64,000 nucleotides of DNA. Source: Alphaproteobacteria bacterium. GTDB taxonomy: Bacteria > Pseudomonadota > Alphaproteobacteria > Micropepsales > Micropepsaceae. The DNA lies in assembly GCA_947465395.1 (NCBI GenBank), contig CANIAL010000001.1:49672-113671 (forward strand), in the 5' to 3' direction. The notes beneath the pieces were generated by a model. The model had not been told where the DNA came from and did not search any database. It saw nothing but the letters and a program-made list of their open reading frames with translations. Position numbers and translations under genes: made by a program. Below, piece after piece: positions 25,551-34,940 of the stretch. Numbering within the stretch: the first letter of the stretch is position 1; each line of letters opens with the position of its first letter.

Positions 25551-26524
25551 TGCGCCGTTTCCTGGCCCTTTTGATTCTGCTGGCGGCGGCGGGTCTGGGC
25601 CTTGTGCTCTGGTCCGGCTATGCCTGGAACCAGCCTGGGCCTGAAGGCGCGCCCGTTGTCCTGATCGCCCCCCACACGCCCGTGCGCGACATAGCGCACC
25701 TTCTGGAATCCCAGGGCAATGTGCGACACGCTTACCTGTTCGAGTTCGATTTGCGCGTGCGCGGCCTCAACAGCCGCATCAAGGCGGGCGAGTTTGCGCT
25801 GCCGCCCCGCGCCAGCATGGCCGAGATCGCCGCCATCCTGGTCGCGGGCAAATCCATCCAGCACAAATTGACCGCGGCCGAAGGCCTGACCAGCCAGATG
25901 ATCTACAAATTGGTGGAAGCCGACCTGGTGCTGACAGGTGCTGCCGGCGCGGTGCCGGGCGAAGGCGCGCTGCTGCCGGAAACCTATCTTTTCACGCGGG
26001 GCACCACCCGCGCCGAAATCCTTGCCCGCATGCAAAAGGCGCAGGCGGCTTTTTTTGAACCCCGCTGGGCCGCGCGCAGCACGGCGCTGCCCTTCGCGTC
26101 GCCGCGCGAAGCGGTGATCCTAGCCTCCATCGTGGAAAAGGAAACCGCAAAACCGGACGAGCGCCGCCACATCGCCGCCGTCTTCATCAACCGCTTGCGG
26201 ACCGGCATGAAGCTGCAATCCGATCCCACCATCATTTATGGCATCACCCAGGGCTATCCGCTGGGGCGCGGCATCAGGGAAAGCGAAATCCAGGCCGCGA
26301 CGCCCTTCAACACCTATGCCATCACCGGCCTGCCGCCCGCGCCCATCTGCGATCCGGGCAAGGATTCGCTGGCCGCCGTGCTGAACCCGCTGGACAGCGC
26401 GGATCTCTATTTCGTGGCCGACGGCACCGGCGGGCATGTCTTTGCCGCCACCATGGCAGCCCATCTGAAGAATGTGCAGGCCTGGCGCGCGGCGGAAAAG
26501 CGCAAGGCCGCGTCCGCACCTTAG
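25550..26524 (+). CDS. mltG: Endolytic murein transglycosylase MltG (YceG)
   Basis: Inner-membrane lytic transglycosylase proposed to terminate nascent glycan strands. A single N-terminal helix (FLALLILLAAAGLGLVLWSG) anchors a periplasmic YceG domain with the catalytic Glu in ASIVEKETAKPDERRHIAAV and the following INRLRTGMKLQSDPTIIYG block. 324 aa is typical. The start overlaps the fabF stop (TGATG), the usual arrangement in proteobacteria. Confidence 0.95.
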   Translation: MRRFLALLILLAAAGLGLVLWSGYAWNQPGPEGAPVVLIAPHTPVRDIAHLLESQGNVRHAYLFEFDLRVRGLNSRIKAGEFALPPRASMAEIAAILVAGKSIQHKLTAAEGLTSQMIYKLVEADLVLTGAAGAVPGEGALLPETYLFTRGTTRAEILARMQKAQAAFFEPRWAARSTALPFASPREAVILASIVEKETAKPDERRHIAAVFINRLRTGMKLQSDPTIIYGITQGYPLGRGIRESEIQAATPFNTYAITGLPPAPICDPGKDSLAAVLNPLDSADLYFVADGTGGHVFAATMAAHLKNVQAWRAAEKRKAASAP

Positions 26525-26553
26525 TTGAGATGGGCAAGGCGCCGGTCTAGGCT
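26525..26553 (+). promoter_or_regulatory. Candidate promoter of yicC-gmk
   Basis: TTGAGA (26525-26530), 17-base spacer, TAGGCT (26548-26553). The predicted start of transcription leaves room for the GAGAGG at 26563-26570 region before the yicC ATG at 26575. Confidence 0.45.
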
Positions 26554-26574
26554 TGCCGTGTTGAGAGAGGCGCA

Positions 26575-27462
26575 ATGACAATCACAAGCATGACCGGCTT
26601 TGCCGAGAGCAGCGGCAGCCATGAAGGCCTGCGCTGGCGCTGGGAAGCCAAGAGCGTCAATGGCAAGGGCCTGGATTTGCGCCTGCGTACGCCGCCGGGT
26701 TTCGATGCCCTGGAACAGCCCGCCCGCATGCTGGCCACCGAACGCTTCCGGCGCGGCAATTTCCAGATTTCGCTGAACGTGGAATCGCAAGGCAATGTGC
26801 GCGGGTTGAACGTGGACCCGGTGGCGTTGGCCGCCGCCGTGAAACTGGCCCGCGAAGTCGCCGCCGAAACCGGCCTGGCGCCGGCGCGCATTGATGGCCT
26901 TTTGGCGCTGAAGGGCGTGATCGTGCCGGACGAACCGGCGGCCTTGGACAATGTGGCGCGTGGCCACCGCGATGCGGAGATTCTCAAAAGCCTGGCCCTG
27001 GCCTTCGAACTTCTGGGCAAGGCGCGGGCGGGCGAGGGCGCCAAGCTGGCCGCCCTGATCCGCGGCCAGATAGACGAAGTGGCGAAATTGACGGACGAGG
27101 CGGGCAAGCTTGCCGCCGCCCAACCCCAGGCGCTCAAGGAACGGCTCAGCGCACAGCTGGCGGAATTGCTGGGCGCGGTGCCGCTGTCGGAAGACCGGCT
27201 GGCGCAGGAAGTGGCGCTGCTGGCCACCCGCGCCGATGTGCGCGAGGAACTGGACCGCCTGAACGCGCATGTGGAAGAAGCGCGGCGGCTTTTGGCATCG
27301 GGCGAGGCGGTGGGCCGCAAGCTGGATTTCCTGGCCCAGGAATTCAACCGCGAGGCCAATACGCTGTGTTCAAAATCCCAGGACATCGCGCTTACCCGCA
27401 CCGGGCTGGCGCTGAAGGCCGTGATAGACCAGTTGCGCGAACAGGCCCAAAATGTCGAATGA
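26575..27462 (+). CDS. yicC: YicC/YloC family endoribonuclease
   Basis: SMTGFAESSGSHEGLRWRWE at the start and the C-terminal KLDFLAQEFNREANTLCSKS with IALTRTGLALKAVIDQLREQ are the two conserved ends of the YicC family, with a long coiled helical region between. E. coli YicC has been reported as an endoribonuclease affecting small-RNA turnover. 295 aa is normal. It overlaps gmk by 11 bases, the conserved yicC-gmk pairing. Confidence 0.94.
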   Translation: MTITSMTGFAESSGSHEGLRWRWEAKSVNGKGLDLRLRTPPGFDALEQPARMLATERFRRGNFQISLNVESQGNVRGLNVDPVALAAAVKLAREVAAETGLAPARIDGLLALKGVIVPDEPAALDNVARGHRDAEILKSLALAFELLGKARAGEGAKLAALIRGQIDEVAKLTDEAGKLAAAQPQALKERLSAQLAELLGAVPLSEDRLAQEVALLATRADVREELDRLNAHVEEARRLLASGEAVGRKLDFLAQEFNREANTLCSKSQDIALTRTGLALKAVIDQLREQAQNVE

Positions 27463-28081
27463 TATTGCACGGCGCGGATTGATGCTGGTGCTGTCCTCGC
27501 CCTCCGGCGCGGGCAAGACCACCCTGTCGCGCCGCCTGCTGGCGGACGATGCCGCCATCACCATGAGCGTGTCGTGCACGACGCGTGCGCCGCGCAAAGG
27601 CGAGGTCGAGGGCAAGGATTATTACTTCGTCTCCCCGTCCATGTTCGACCAGATGGCCCAGGGCAATGGTTTCCTGGAACACGCCACCGTCTTCGCCAAC
27701 CAGTATGGCACCCCGATCGAGCCGGTGCAGCTGGCGCTGGCCCAGGGACGCGATGTCCTGTTCGACATTGACTGGCAGGGGACCCAGCAATTGCGCCAGC
27801 GCGCGGGCGATGACCTCGTGAGCATTTTCGTGCTACCGCCCAGCCATGCCGAGCTGGAGCGCCGCCTGCGCGCCCGCGCCCAGGATGCCGAGGATGTGGT
27901 GCAGGCCCGCATGGCCAAGGCCAACAACGAGATCAGCCATTGGGCGGAATATGATTATGTCGTGATCAATGACGACCTGGATTCCACGCTGGACAAGATC
28001 AAGACCATCCTGGATGCCGAACGCATGAAGCGTGGGCGACAGACCGGCATAGCCGAATTCGCCCGAAAATTGATGGACTGA
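27452..28081 (+). CDS. gmk: Guanylate kinase
   Basis: Phosphorylates GMP to GDP. The P loop is SSPSGAGKTTL (Lys22), TTRAPRKGEVEGKDYYFVS is the GMP-binding region, and IFVLPPSHAELERRLRAR starts the lid/adenine-binding part. Length 209 aa is typical. It overlaps yicC and ends next to an 81-base palindromic element that fills the gap to the convergent rsmA. Confidence 0.97.
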   Translation: MSNDIARRGLMLVLSSPSGAGKTTLSRRLLADDAAITMSVSCTTRAPRKGEVEGKDYYFVSPSMFDQMAQGNGFLEHATVFANQYGTPIEPVQLALAQGRDVLFDIDWQGTQQLRQRAGDDLVSIFVLPPSHAELERRLRARAQDAEDVVQARMAKANNEISHWAEYDYVVINDDLDSTLDKIKTILDAERMKRGRQTGIAEFARKLMD

Positions 28082-28087
28082 CGCCGT

Positions 28088-28168
28088 TGTCATTCCCGCG
28101 AAAGCGGGAACCCAGCTTTTTCTGAAAATGCAGCCCGAAGTTGGATGCCCGCTTGCGCGGGCATGACA
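28088..28168. repeat. Palindromic intergenic element with two hairpins (REP-like)
   Basis: The element is bounded by TGTCAT (28088-28093) and ATGACA (28163-28168). Inside are hairpins TTCCCGC-GAAA-GCGGGAA (28093-28110) and ATGCCCGC-TTGC-GCGGGCAT (28145-28164). This CATTCCCGCGAAAGCGGGAA type is a widespread dispersed repeat in alphaproteobacteria. It fills the gap between the convergent gmk and rsmA and may end transcription from both. Confidence 0.8.
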
Positions 28169-28169
28169 G

Positions 28170-29006
28170 TTAGTGGAGCGCGCGCGCCAGGGCCGCGAAT
28201 TGCGCGATGCTAAGGTCTTCGGGACGGGTGGTGGGGTCAATGCCCGCCTTTTCCAGCAGCGCCTCGCCGCCCAGCGGCTTCAGCGACTGGCGCAGCATCT
28301 TGCGGCGCTGGCCGAAAGCGGTGGCGGTGATGCGTTCCAGGTCGGCCAGTTCGCAGGGCGCGACGGGCTTGGCCAAGGGTTCCATTCGCACGATGGAGGA
28401 TGTGACGCTTGGCGGCGGCACGAAGGCGCCCCGGTTCACATCGAACAAGATTTTCGCCGTGCAGCGCCACTGGGCCAGCACGCTCAGGCGCCCGTAATGC
28501 TCGGTGCTGGGCCTGGCGATGATGCGCTGGGCCACTTCCTTCTGGAACATAAGGGTCAGCGATGCCCAAATCGGGGGCCAAGTCTCTGATGTCAGCCATT
28601 TGATCAGGATGGCGGTGCCGACATTGTAGGGCAGGTTGGCGGCGATGCGGACGCCCTGCGGCAGGATGGCGGCTTCGTCCAGTTCCAGCGCATCGGCGGA
28701 GATGACGTCCAGCCTGCCGGGCCAGGCGGCGGCGATTTCCGCCAGCGCGGGCAGGCAGCGGGCATCGCGCTCCACCGCGATGACTTTATGCGCGCCTTCG
28801 GCCAGCAGGGCGCGGGTCAAGCCGCCTGGTCCCGGCCCCACTTCGTAAAACATCCCCCCGTCATTTGCACCGGCCGCCCGCGCGATGCGGCGGGTGAGGT
28901 TGAGGTCGAACAGGAAATTCTGGCCCAGCGATTTTTTCGCATTAAGGCCATGGGCAGCAATCACGTCGCGCAACGGCGGGAGATTGTCTTTATTTGAATC
29001 GGGCAT
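28170..29006 (-). CDS. rsmA: 16S rRNA dimethyladenosine transferase RsmA (KsgA)
   Basis: Dimethylates A1518 and A1519 of 16S rRNA late in 30S assembly. [19 protein letters not shown] is the family start, [14 protein letters not shown] binds SAM, and [11 protein letters not shown] is the catalytic N-L-P-Y motif; [15 protein letters not shown] follows. Length 278 aa is normal. It is the last gene of the lpt-surA-pdxA string and overlaps pdxA by 17 bases. Confidence 0.97.
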   Translation of the reverse strand: MPDSNKDNLPPLRDVIAAHGLNAKKSLGQNFLFDLNLTRRIARAAGANDGGMFYEVGPGPGGLTRALLAEGAHKVIAVERDARCLPALAEIAAAWPGRLDVISADALELDEAAILPQGVRIAANLPYNVGTAILIKWLTSETWPPIWASLTLMFQKEVAQRIIARPSTEHYGRLSVLAQWRCTAKILFDVNRGAFVPPPSVTSSIVRMEPLAKPVAPCELADLERITATAFGQRRKMLRQSLKPLGGEALLEKAGIDPTTRPEDLSIAQFAALARALH

Positions 29007-29940
29007 CGGCCATGTCCGCCGCCATGCGGATGGCGGCTACCATGCTGCGGTGATCGGCCTTGCCCGTGCCGGCAATGTCAAAGGCGGTGCCGTGATCGGG
29101 CGAGGTGCGCAGGATGGGCAGGCCCAAGGTCACGTTCACGCCTTCCCAGAAGGACAGCGTCTTGATGGGGATCAGCGCCTGGTCGTGATACATGCACAGC
29201 GCCGCGTCATATTTCGCCCGCGCCTCTTCATGGAACAGCGTGTCGGCGGAAGCCGGGCCGAAAACGTCATGGCCCTGCGCCTTCAGGGCGGCAATCGCGG
29301 GCGCGATCAGGGCCGCGTCTTCCGGCCCCAGCACATTGTCCTCGCCCGCATGGGGGTTGAGGCCCGCCACCGCCAGGCGCGGACGGGCCACGCCGAAATC
29401 ACGCCTCAGCGCCTCCAGCATGATCACAGCGGTTTCAACGATGGCATCGGTGCTGATGGCGGCGGGCACTTTTGCCAGCGGCATGTGGATGGTCAGCGGC
29501 ACCACGCGCAAAAGGGGTCCTGCCAGCATCATCACGGCGCGCTTCGCGCCCGTCAGGTGCGCCAGATATTCGGTATGGCCGGGATAGGGGAAACCCGCCG
29601 CCGCCAGCACCGCCTTGTGGATGGGGGCCGTGACCATCCCCGCCGCTTCGCCCGTCATGCAGGCGGTGACCGCCATCTCGATCGCCTCCAGCACGGCGGG
29701 CGCGTTCAGGGGATCGGGCTTGCCCGGCGCGGCCTTGCCCTTGGCCCTGGTGGCGATGATGGAATCCGGCGGCGCGCCCGGAAACATTTCGGGATCGCCC
29801 ACCAGTTTCAGGGGCCGCGTCCCGATGCGCCCGCCAAGCTCGGCAAAGGCGCGCAGGACGATTTCCGGGCCTATGCCCGCCGGTTCGCCCATGGTGATGA
29901 GAATGGGTGCGTTGCCGGGCGCCCTAGCGGATTTCGACAT
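28990..29940 (-). CDS. pdxA: 4-hydroxythreonine-4-phosphate dehydrogenase PdxA
   Basis: NAD-dependent enzyme of pyridoxal phosphate synthesis, producing 3-amino-2-oxopropyl phosphate. [18 protein letters not shown] at the start, the metal ligands around GHTEYLA and [11 protein letters not shown], and [20 protein letters not shown] near the end are diagnostic. The start is either ATG 29940 or ATG 29946, both overlapping the surA end by ~20 bases. 316 aa is slightly short of the usual 330 but complete. Linkage with surA and rsmA is the classical one. Confidence 0.95.
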   Translation of the reverse strand: MSKSARAPGNAPILITMGEPAGIGPEIVLRAFAELGGRIGTRPLKLVGDPEMFPGAPPDSIIATRAKGKAAPGKPDPLNAPAVLEAIEMAVTACMTGEAAGMVTAPIHKAVLAAAGFPYPGHTEYLAHLTGAKRAVMMLAGPLLRVVPLTIHMPLAKVPAAISTDAIVETAVIMLEALRRDFGVARPRLAVAGLNPHAGEDNVLGPEDAALIAPAIAALKAQGHDVFGPASADTLFHEEARAKYDAALCMYHDQALIPIKTLSFWEGVNVTLGLPILRTSPDHGTAFDIAGTGKADHRSMVAAIRMAADMADARFK

Positions 29941-31477
29941 CGGCATCGCGCTTGAGGTCGCGCATGTAACGGCGCGCCAGCACGGAAATCTGCTGCTGGA
30001 ACAACTGCTCTTCCACCTGGTCCTTGGTGGGCATGGTGTAGGCGGTCTGCACCTCCACCTTCTTGTCGCAGCGCCCGATGATTTCCACGCCCGCCGCCGA
30101 GACAAAAGGTGTGGCCGCGGTGCCGGGCTGGGTGGCGGCCAGCAGTTTTTGAATGTCGGGATTCAAATCCGCCAGCTTCATGTCGCCCAGTTCGGCATAC
30201 ACGGCGCCGCGGATCTGCTTGGGCATGCCCGCCAGCATTTCGCAGCCGGAATAATTGGCGCGTATCTGGCTGGCGACCTTCAGGCCGTTATCCTGTTCTT
30301 CCTGGGTGGGATTGTTGCCGATGGGCAGGATCAGCCGCGCCAGTTTCAAGGTGCCGTCCGGGCCGGTGGGGCCGGTGGGCGCATTGACGATCTTGGTGCC
30401 AAGGGGTTCCTGCCGCGCGCGCAGAAGAAGAATGTAATAGCCGCCCACCGAGCGGATGGGCGCGGAAATGCCGCCCGGCTTCATCCTGGAAAGCTCGGCG
30501 TCCAGTTCGGGCGCGATCTGGCCCTGATGCACCCAGCCCATGTCGCCGCCCGACGCCGCCGACGGGCTCTGGCTGAACTGGCGGGCGATGGTCTGGAAGG
30601 GCGCGCCGGTGCGAAGCTGACTTTCCACGCCTTCGGCGTCTTTCTTCACCTTGGCGTCCATATCGGGATTGTCCACCGCGATGAAGATTTCGCCCAGGAG
30701 GTAATGGGGCTTGTCGGCGCCTTCGGCATAACGGGTCAGTTCGGCGGCCACGTCTTCGGGCGTGACATTGATGCGGTCGGAATACTGGAACTGCACCGTC
30801 TTCTGCCAGGCGATCTGGGCGGTCAGCTGGGCGCGCAGGGCGGCCTCGCTGGCGCCGGCATTGGCCAGGGCTTCGCGCAGCTGGTCATGGGTCAGGTGAT
30901 TGTCGTCGGCCATGCGCTGGATCTGGCCATCCACTTCACCGGGCGCCACGGTGATGTGCTTCTTGATGGCTTCCTGCAATTGCAGCTTTTCATTCTGCAG
31001 CTGCTCGATGATCTGGCCGCGAATGCGCTTGAGGTCTTCGGCCGTGGGACTGAAGCCGGAGGTGGCGACATACAGCGCCAGGCGCTGGCGCACTTCGTAG
31101 TCCGAGACCGAGATATCATTGACGGTGGCGGCGATGCCGTCTGTGTCCGTTTCGTTGCCGGCCGGGGTGTCCAGGCGGCCGGCGCGATAGACCTTTGGCT
31201 TGTCGGCTTTCTTGGGAATGCTGGCCATCACGCCGGGCGTGGTTTTCGCGGCGGCGGGGGCCGCTGCCGGGGTAGCGGCGGGCGCGGGCATGGCCGGCGC
31301 CGGTGTCATGGGTGCTTGTGTCGCGGGAGTTGGCGCAACCGGCGCGGCGCCGCCATCGGCGGTGGGTGCGGACGCCAAAGGATCGTCCTGCGCCAGGGCA
31401 GCAAGGCTCGCGCCCAAGAGAAGGGCGGCGCAAAGCGGCAAGGTCTTCAAAATGGTCACGGTGCGGTCTTTAGCCAT
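29924..31477 (-). CDS. surA: SurA-like periplasmic peptidylprolyl isomerase
   Basis: Periplasmic chaperone for outer-membrane proteins such as LptD. A signal peptide (LKTLPLCAALLLGASLAALA) is followed by an Ala/Pro-rich low-complexity linker, then the SurA N domain (TVNDISVSDYEVRQRLAL), a parvulin (PPIC) domain containing QFSQSPSAASGGDMGWVHQG, and a second, divergent region ending EVQTAYTMPTKDQVEEQLF. 517 aa is longer than E. coli SurA because of the ~80-residue linker. Gene context (lptD before, pdxA and rsmA after) fixes the assignment. Confidence 0.93.
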   Translation of the reverse strand: MAKDRTVTILKTLPLCAALLLGASLAALAQDDPLASAPTADGGAAPVAPTPATQAPMTPAPAMPAPAATPAAAPAAAKTTPGVMASIPKKADKPKVYRAGRLDTPAGNETDTDGIAATVNDISVSDYEVRQRLALYVATSGFSPTAEDLKRIRGQIIEQLQNEKLQLQEAIKKHITVAPGEVDGQIQRMADDNHLTHDQLREALANAGASEAALRAQLTAQIAWQKTVQFQYSDRINVTPEDVAAELTRYAEGADKPHYLLGEIFIAVDNPDMDAKVKKDAEGVESQLRTGAPFQTIARQFSQSPSAASGGDMGWVHQGQIAPELDAELSRMKPGGISAPIRSVGGYYILLLRARQEPLGTKIVNAPTGPTGPDGTLKLARLILPIGNNPTQEEQDNGLKVASQIRANYSGCEMLAGMPKQIRGAVYAELGDMKLADLNPDIQKLLAATQPGTAATPFVSAAGVEIIGRCDKKVEVQTAYTMPTKDQVEEQLFQQQISVLARRYMRDLKRDADVEIR

Positions 31478-31629
31478 TGGTCCAACGCTAAGCGATGCGA
31501 AAAGCCGGTCCCCGGCAAATTATTTGAAAACCGGGTTCAGACAAAGGCCGGCATTTGCCCGCCCATGCGCCTCGCAATTCGCCCCTAACCCGCTGCGAAG
31601 AATAGACAAAATGTCAGCCGGATCAAGTC

Positions 31630-33852
31630 TTAACTGTGGCCGGTGGCAAAGACATCGCGGGGGAACAGGCTGAAAGGCTGGATGGCCTGGTCCCCGGTTT
31701 TCAGGGTGAAGCGCAGAATCACCGATGTGGAGGGCGGCACGCCCAAGACCGTGTCGAAGGTGTATTTGCGCCGATAGGCCAGGGAAATGGCCAGGCATTC
31801 ATCCTCATAGCCAAGGCCGTATTCCGTCTCCAGGTAATGATCCGCCTGCAAATCGCGGCGGATGGCCGCGAAAGCCTGCCAGTTTTCGTAGAAATTGATG
31901 TCGGCCTGGGTGTTGATTTCCTCGCGGCCCGGCAGTTTCAGGCGCAGCGCATCGGGCGGCAGTTGCACATAGGAAACCTGCAGCGAGGAACGCCCCCAGG
32001 TTCCGGTGAGATAAATTTCATGTCGCCGCAAGGTTCCGTTGGCGCGGTCGAAATCCGCCCGGTCGGCCAGGCTGAGATGCGGCACCTTGATGGAGAGCCG
32101 TCCCACAATGTCCGACGAGGCGCCATTCTGCCCGGGATAGGTGGCGAGGATGGGATCGGGCTTCAGGCGATAGGTCTGGCCCAGCAGCGCCTCGACCTCG
32201 CCGCTGCGGAAAATCGCATTGGCGCGGAAGCCCAGGTTTGCGCGCGGCCCGCTTTCCACCAGATCATGGCCGGGCAGGTGATTGAAACTGAAAATGTTGT
32301 TGTCGTCGAACTCGAAGGCTTCGGCGTCTTCCACCGGAATGCCGGCGGGGTTGCCGCCATAGGGCTGCGCGATGAATTGCGCGATGGGTTCGATGACATA
32401 GGCATTGCCGCTGGCGGCATGGCTGATGAAGGGCCAGCGCCAGTCCAGCGCCGCATAAGGAACACCGCGCGTCACCGTGCGGCTGACCGTGGGCACGCTG
32501 GGATAGTTGATCGGGTCATTGTTGGTGATGTGGTAGAAATCGGCCTTGGCGTCGGCCAGGAAGGTCCAGATCTGGCCACCCGCGACAATGAAGGGCCGCC
32601 GCCAGTTCACTTCGGCCGAGACGCGCTGGCTGTCCGGGCCGCTGCTGCGTTCCAGCACGGCGCTGCTCAAATCCATGCGCAGGCGGCCGCCGCCCACCTT
32701 GGACGTGGGAATGACGGAATAATCCAGCCGCGGCAGCACATAGGGGATCATGCTTTGCAGGTCGGTGGCGCGCAGGCCCTGGAAATAATAGCTGGAGAGA
32801 TTGAAGCGGCTGCGGCCGGTGTTGTTCTCCACGAACAGGTCATTGACCAGCCGGTCCATGGTGGACAGGTCATAGAAGCGCATATAGGCGGCATTGTTGG
32901 TGAGCTGCGCGTCGAAGCCCGTCGTCCAGTGATCGTTGAGGTTATAGATGCCCGCGCCGAACAGATGGTCATAGACCTGTGCGCCCGGCCCGCCGCCCAG
33001 CCCGCCCTTGGAATTATAGGCGCCCGATCCCTGCAGCCAGACACCGCCATTGTCGAAACGGGCGCGGTATTCGCCCAGCACCAGTTCGCCCGCATGGGTG
33101 GTGAATTGCGGCGCCAGGGTCATGTCATTGGTGGAACTGAGCGCCAGGTAATAGGGAAGGCGGATGAAATTGCCCAGCTTGGTGGAGTTGCCCACGTCCG
33201 GCGCCAGCAGGCCGCTGGAATAGCGCACGGTGGGATCGGGTTCGGAAAGATAGGGCGTGTACAGCACCGGCACGCCGAACAGTTCAAAGGTGGCGTTGTT
33301 GAAGCGGATGCGGTGCTGGGCCTGGTCATAGACCACGCGCTCGGCCTTGACCTGCCAGACCGGCGTGCGCTGGCCCGGCTTGTTGCAAATCTTGCAGGGG
33401 CTGTAGGCGGTGTGGTTGGCCACCACGTAACGCCCGTCAATGCGCTGGGCGCTGGCGGCGGCCAAGCGGCCATTCTGCCCGATCAAGGCGCCAAAGCCCG
33501 ACAGCGCGCCGTCGCGCATCTGGTCGGTCAGCACCACATGATCGGCAAAGGAAACATTGCCATGCTCGTCCGTCAGGCTGACATGGCCATTGGCGGTGAC
33601 CTTGTCCTGCGCCTGGTCATAGGAAACCGTGTCGGCGGTCATGATGCGGTTCTGGCTGACAATCTCCACATGGCCGACAGCGGCCACCGTCTGGCTGTCA
33701 TTGTCATAGACAAGCTGGTCGGCCTGCAGCAGCACGGGCTGGCTTCCCGAACCGGTGGCGACCGGGTCAGCCGCGCGCGCGGGCGCTGGCGGGACCGCCG
33801 CACACAGCATCAACAGGCTCGCCAGTTTTCTTGCCAGGCGGGGGCGCGTCAT
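31630..33852 (-). CDS. lptD: LPS-assembly protein LptD
   Basis: Outer-membrane beta-barrel that inserts LPS with LptE. A signal peptide (ending APARAAD) is followed by an OstA/LptA-like domain (LQADQLVYDNDSQTVAAVGH) and the large C-terminal barrel with alternating aromatic strands. CKICNKPGQRTPVWQVKAER and LFGVPVLYTPYLSEPDPTVR are typical of the junction region. 740 aa is normal for alphaproteobacteria. The start overlaps the lptG stop by 4 bases; surA follows after a 152-base gap with no recognised feature. Confidence 0.96.
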   Translation of the reverse strand: MTRPRLARKLASLLMLCAAVPPAPARAADPVATGSGSQPVLLQADQLVYDNDSQTVAAVGHVEIVSQNRIMTADTVSYDQAQDKVTANGHVSLTDEHGNVSFADHVVLTDQMRDGALSGFGALIGQNGRLAAASAQRIDGRYVVANHTAYSPCKICNKPGQRTPVWQVKAERVVYDQAQHRIRFNNATFELFGVPVLYTPYLSEPDPTVRYSSGLLAPDVGNSTKLGNFIRLPYYLALSSTNDMTLAPQFTTHAGELVLGEYRARFDNGGVWLQGSGAYNSKGGLGGGPGAQVYDHLFGAGIYNLNDHWTTGFDAQLTNNAAYMRFYDLSTMDRLVNDLFVENNTGRSRFNLSSYYFQGLRATDLQSMIPYVLPRLDYSVIPTSKVGGGRLRMDLSSAVLERSSGPDSQRVSAEVNWRRPFIVAGGQIWTFLADAKADFYHITNNDPINYPSVPTVSRTVTRGVPYAALDWRWPFISHAASGNAYVIEPIAQFIAQPYGGNPAGIPVEDAEAFEFDDNNIFSFNHLPGHDLVESGPRANLGFRANAIFRSGEVEALLGQTYRLKPDPILATYPGQNGASSDIVGRLSIKVPHLSLADRADFDRANGTLRRHEIYLTGTWGRSSLQVSYVQLPPDALRLKLPGREEINTQADINFYENWQAFAAIRRDLQADHYLETEYGLGYEDECLAISLAYRRKYTFDTVLGVPPSTSVILRFTLKTGDQAIQPFSLFPRDVFATGHS

Positions 33853-34940
33853 CCGTCCTCCTGGTTGAACACCAATGTCATGCCGATCAGGATCGCGGCG
33901 ATGGCGGGCGCGGTGGCCGCCAACAGGATGGGAACCGCGCCGCTGCGGCCCAGTGTTTCGGTCAAAGTCTCGAAGAAGTAAACGCCAAATCCGCTGGCGG
34001 CGCTGAACATCACCACCTTGGCGGTGCCGCCTTCGCGCGCCTGGGTCAGCGAGAAGCTGGCCGCCATGAAGACCATGGCCGCGAACAGAGCGGGCAGGGC
34101 ATAGAGCGTATAAAGGTAAAGCTGGTAGCGGTTGGCCGAAAAGCCCGCCGCCTGGGCGGCGCGGATATAGCCGGGCAAGTCCCAGAACGACAGCGTGTCG
34201 GGCGCGGCAAAGCTTTCCTGGATCTGGGCCGGGGTCAGCGTGGTGGGGAGGCGATAGCTGTCATGATGCGTGGGCGAACCTGTTGCGCCCGAGACATGCG
34301 CATCCGCAAGCTGCCAGTAATGATCGCCCAGCTGGGCGGACTTGGCGTCAATGCGGCCGGTGAAGGTGTCGTTGGCGCCATAGAGGAACACGATGACGTC
34401 TTCCAGATGCTCGCCCTGGCCCGACACGCGCAGGGCATGGATCACCGACTGGCTTTTTTCATCGCCCTGCCGCAGCCACAGCCCATTGGCCGACACCGCA
34501 AGCTGGGAGGCCTGGCCCTTGATGTAGCGCGCCTCAAGCCCCGCGAACTCGCCATACATGACGGCGGAGACAGGCGTGAACAAGGTCACCATCGCGACGC
34601 CCATGATCACCGCCACCACAAGCGGCGGCATCAGGAAATCCCAGGCCGAGACGCCGGCCGCGCGCGTCGCCACCAGTTCCTGGCTGCGGGTCAGGCGAAC
34701 GAAAGTGAAGACCCCGCCCAGCAGGATGGCGAAGGGCAAAAGCTTCTGGCCCAGGTCGGGCAAATACAGTAGCGCCATGCCCACGATCACGCTGGTGGAG
34801 ACGCTGTGCCCCGCCGTGCGGTTCAGCAGATCCACCACGTCAATGGAAAAGGCCAGCGCCAGGAAGGCGCAATAGATCACCACCACGCCTAAGAAGAATT
34901 GCACCGCCAGGTAACGGTAAAGCGTCCAGGACCAGCTCAT
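33849..34940 (-). CDS. lptG: LPS export ABC transporter permease LptG
   Basis: One of the two YjgP/YjgQ-family permeases that extract LPS from the inner membrane with LptB. Helices at the N terminus (FFLGVVVIYCAFLALAFSID) and three near the C terminus flank a periplasmic beta-jellyroll domain. SQELVATRAAGVSAWDFLMP is the conserved coupling-helix region that contacts LptB. ATG 34940 overlaps the lptF stop; 363 aa is normal. Confidence 0.94.
   Translation of the reverse strand: MSWSWTLYRYLAVQFFLGVVVIYCAFLALAFSIDVVDLLNRTAGHSVSTSVIVGMALLYLPDLGQKLLPFAILLGGVFTFVRLTRSQELVATRAAGVSAWDFLMPPLVVAVIMGVAMVTLFTPVSAVMYGEFAGLEARYIKGQASQLAVSANGLWLRQGDEKSQSVIHALRVSGQGEHLEDVIVFLYGANDTFTGRIDAKSAQLGDHYWQLADAHVSGATGSPTHHDSYRLPTTLTPAQIQESFAAPDTLSFWDLPGYIRAAQAAGFSANRYQLYLYTLYALPALFAAMVFMAASFSLTQAREGGTAKVVMFSAASGFGVYFFETLTETLGRSGAVPILLAATAPAIAAILIGMTLVFNQEDG

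Noticed and set aside
29615..33981. Very long open frames on the plus strand opposite surA and lptD (about 650 and 780 codons)
   Set aside because: They are antisense shadows caused by GC-rich codon bias; their translations are His/Gly/Arg-rich low-information sequence, while the minus-strand frames are clear SurA and LptD.
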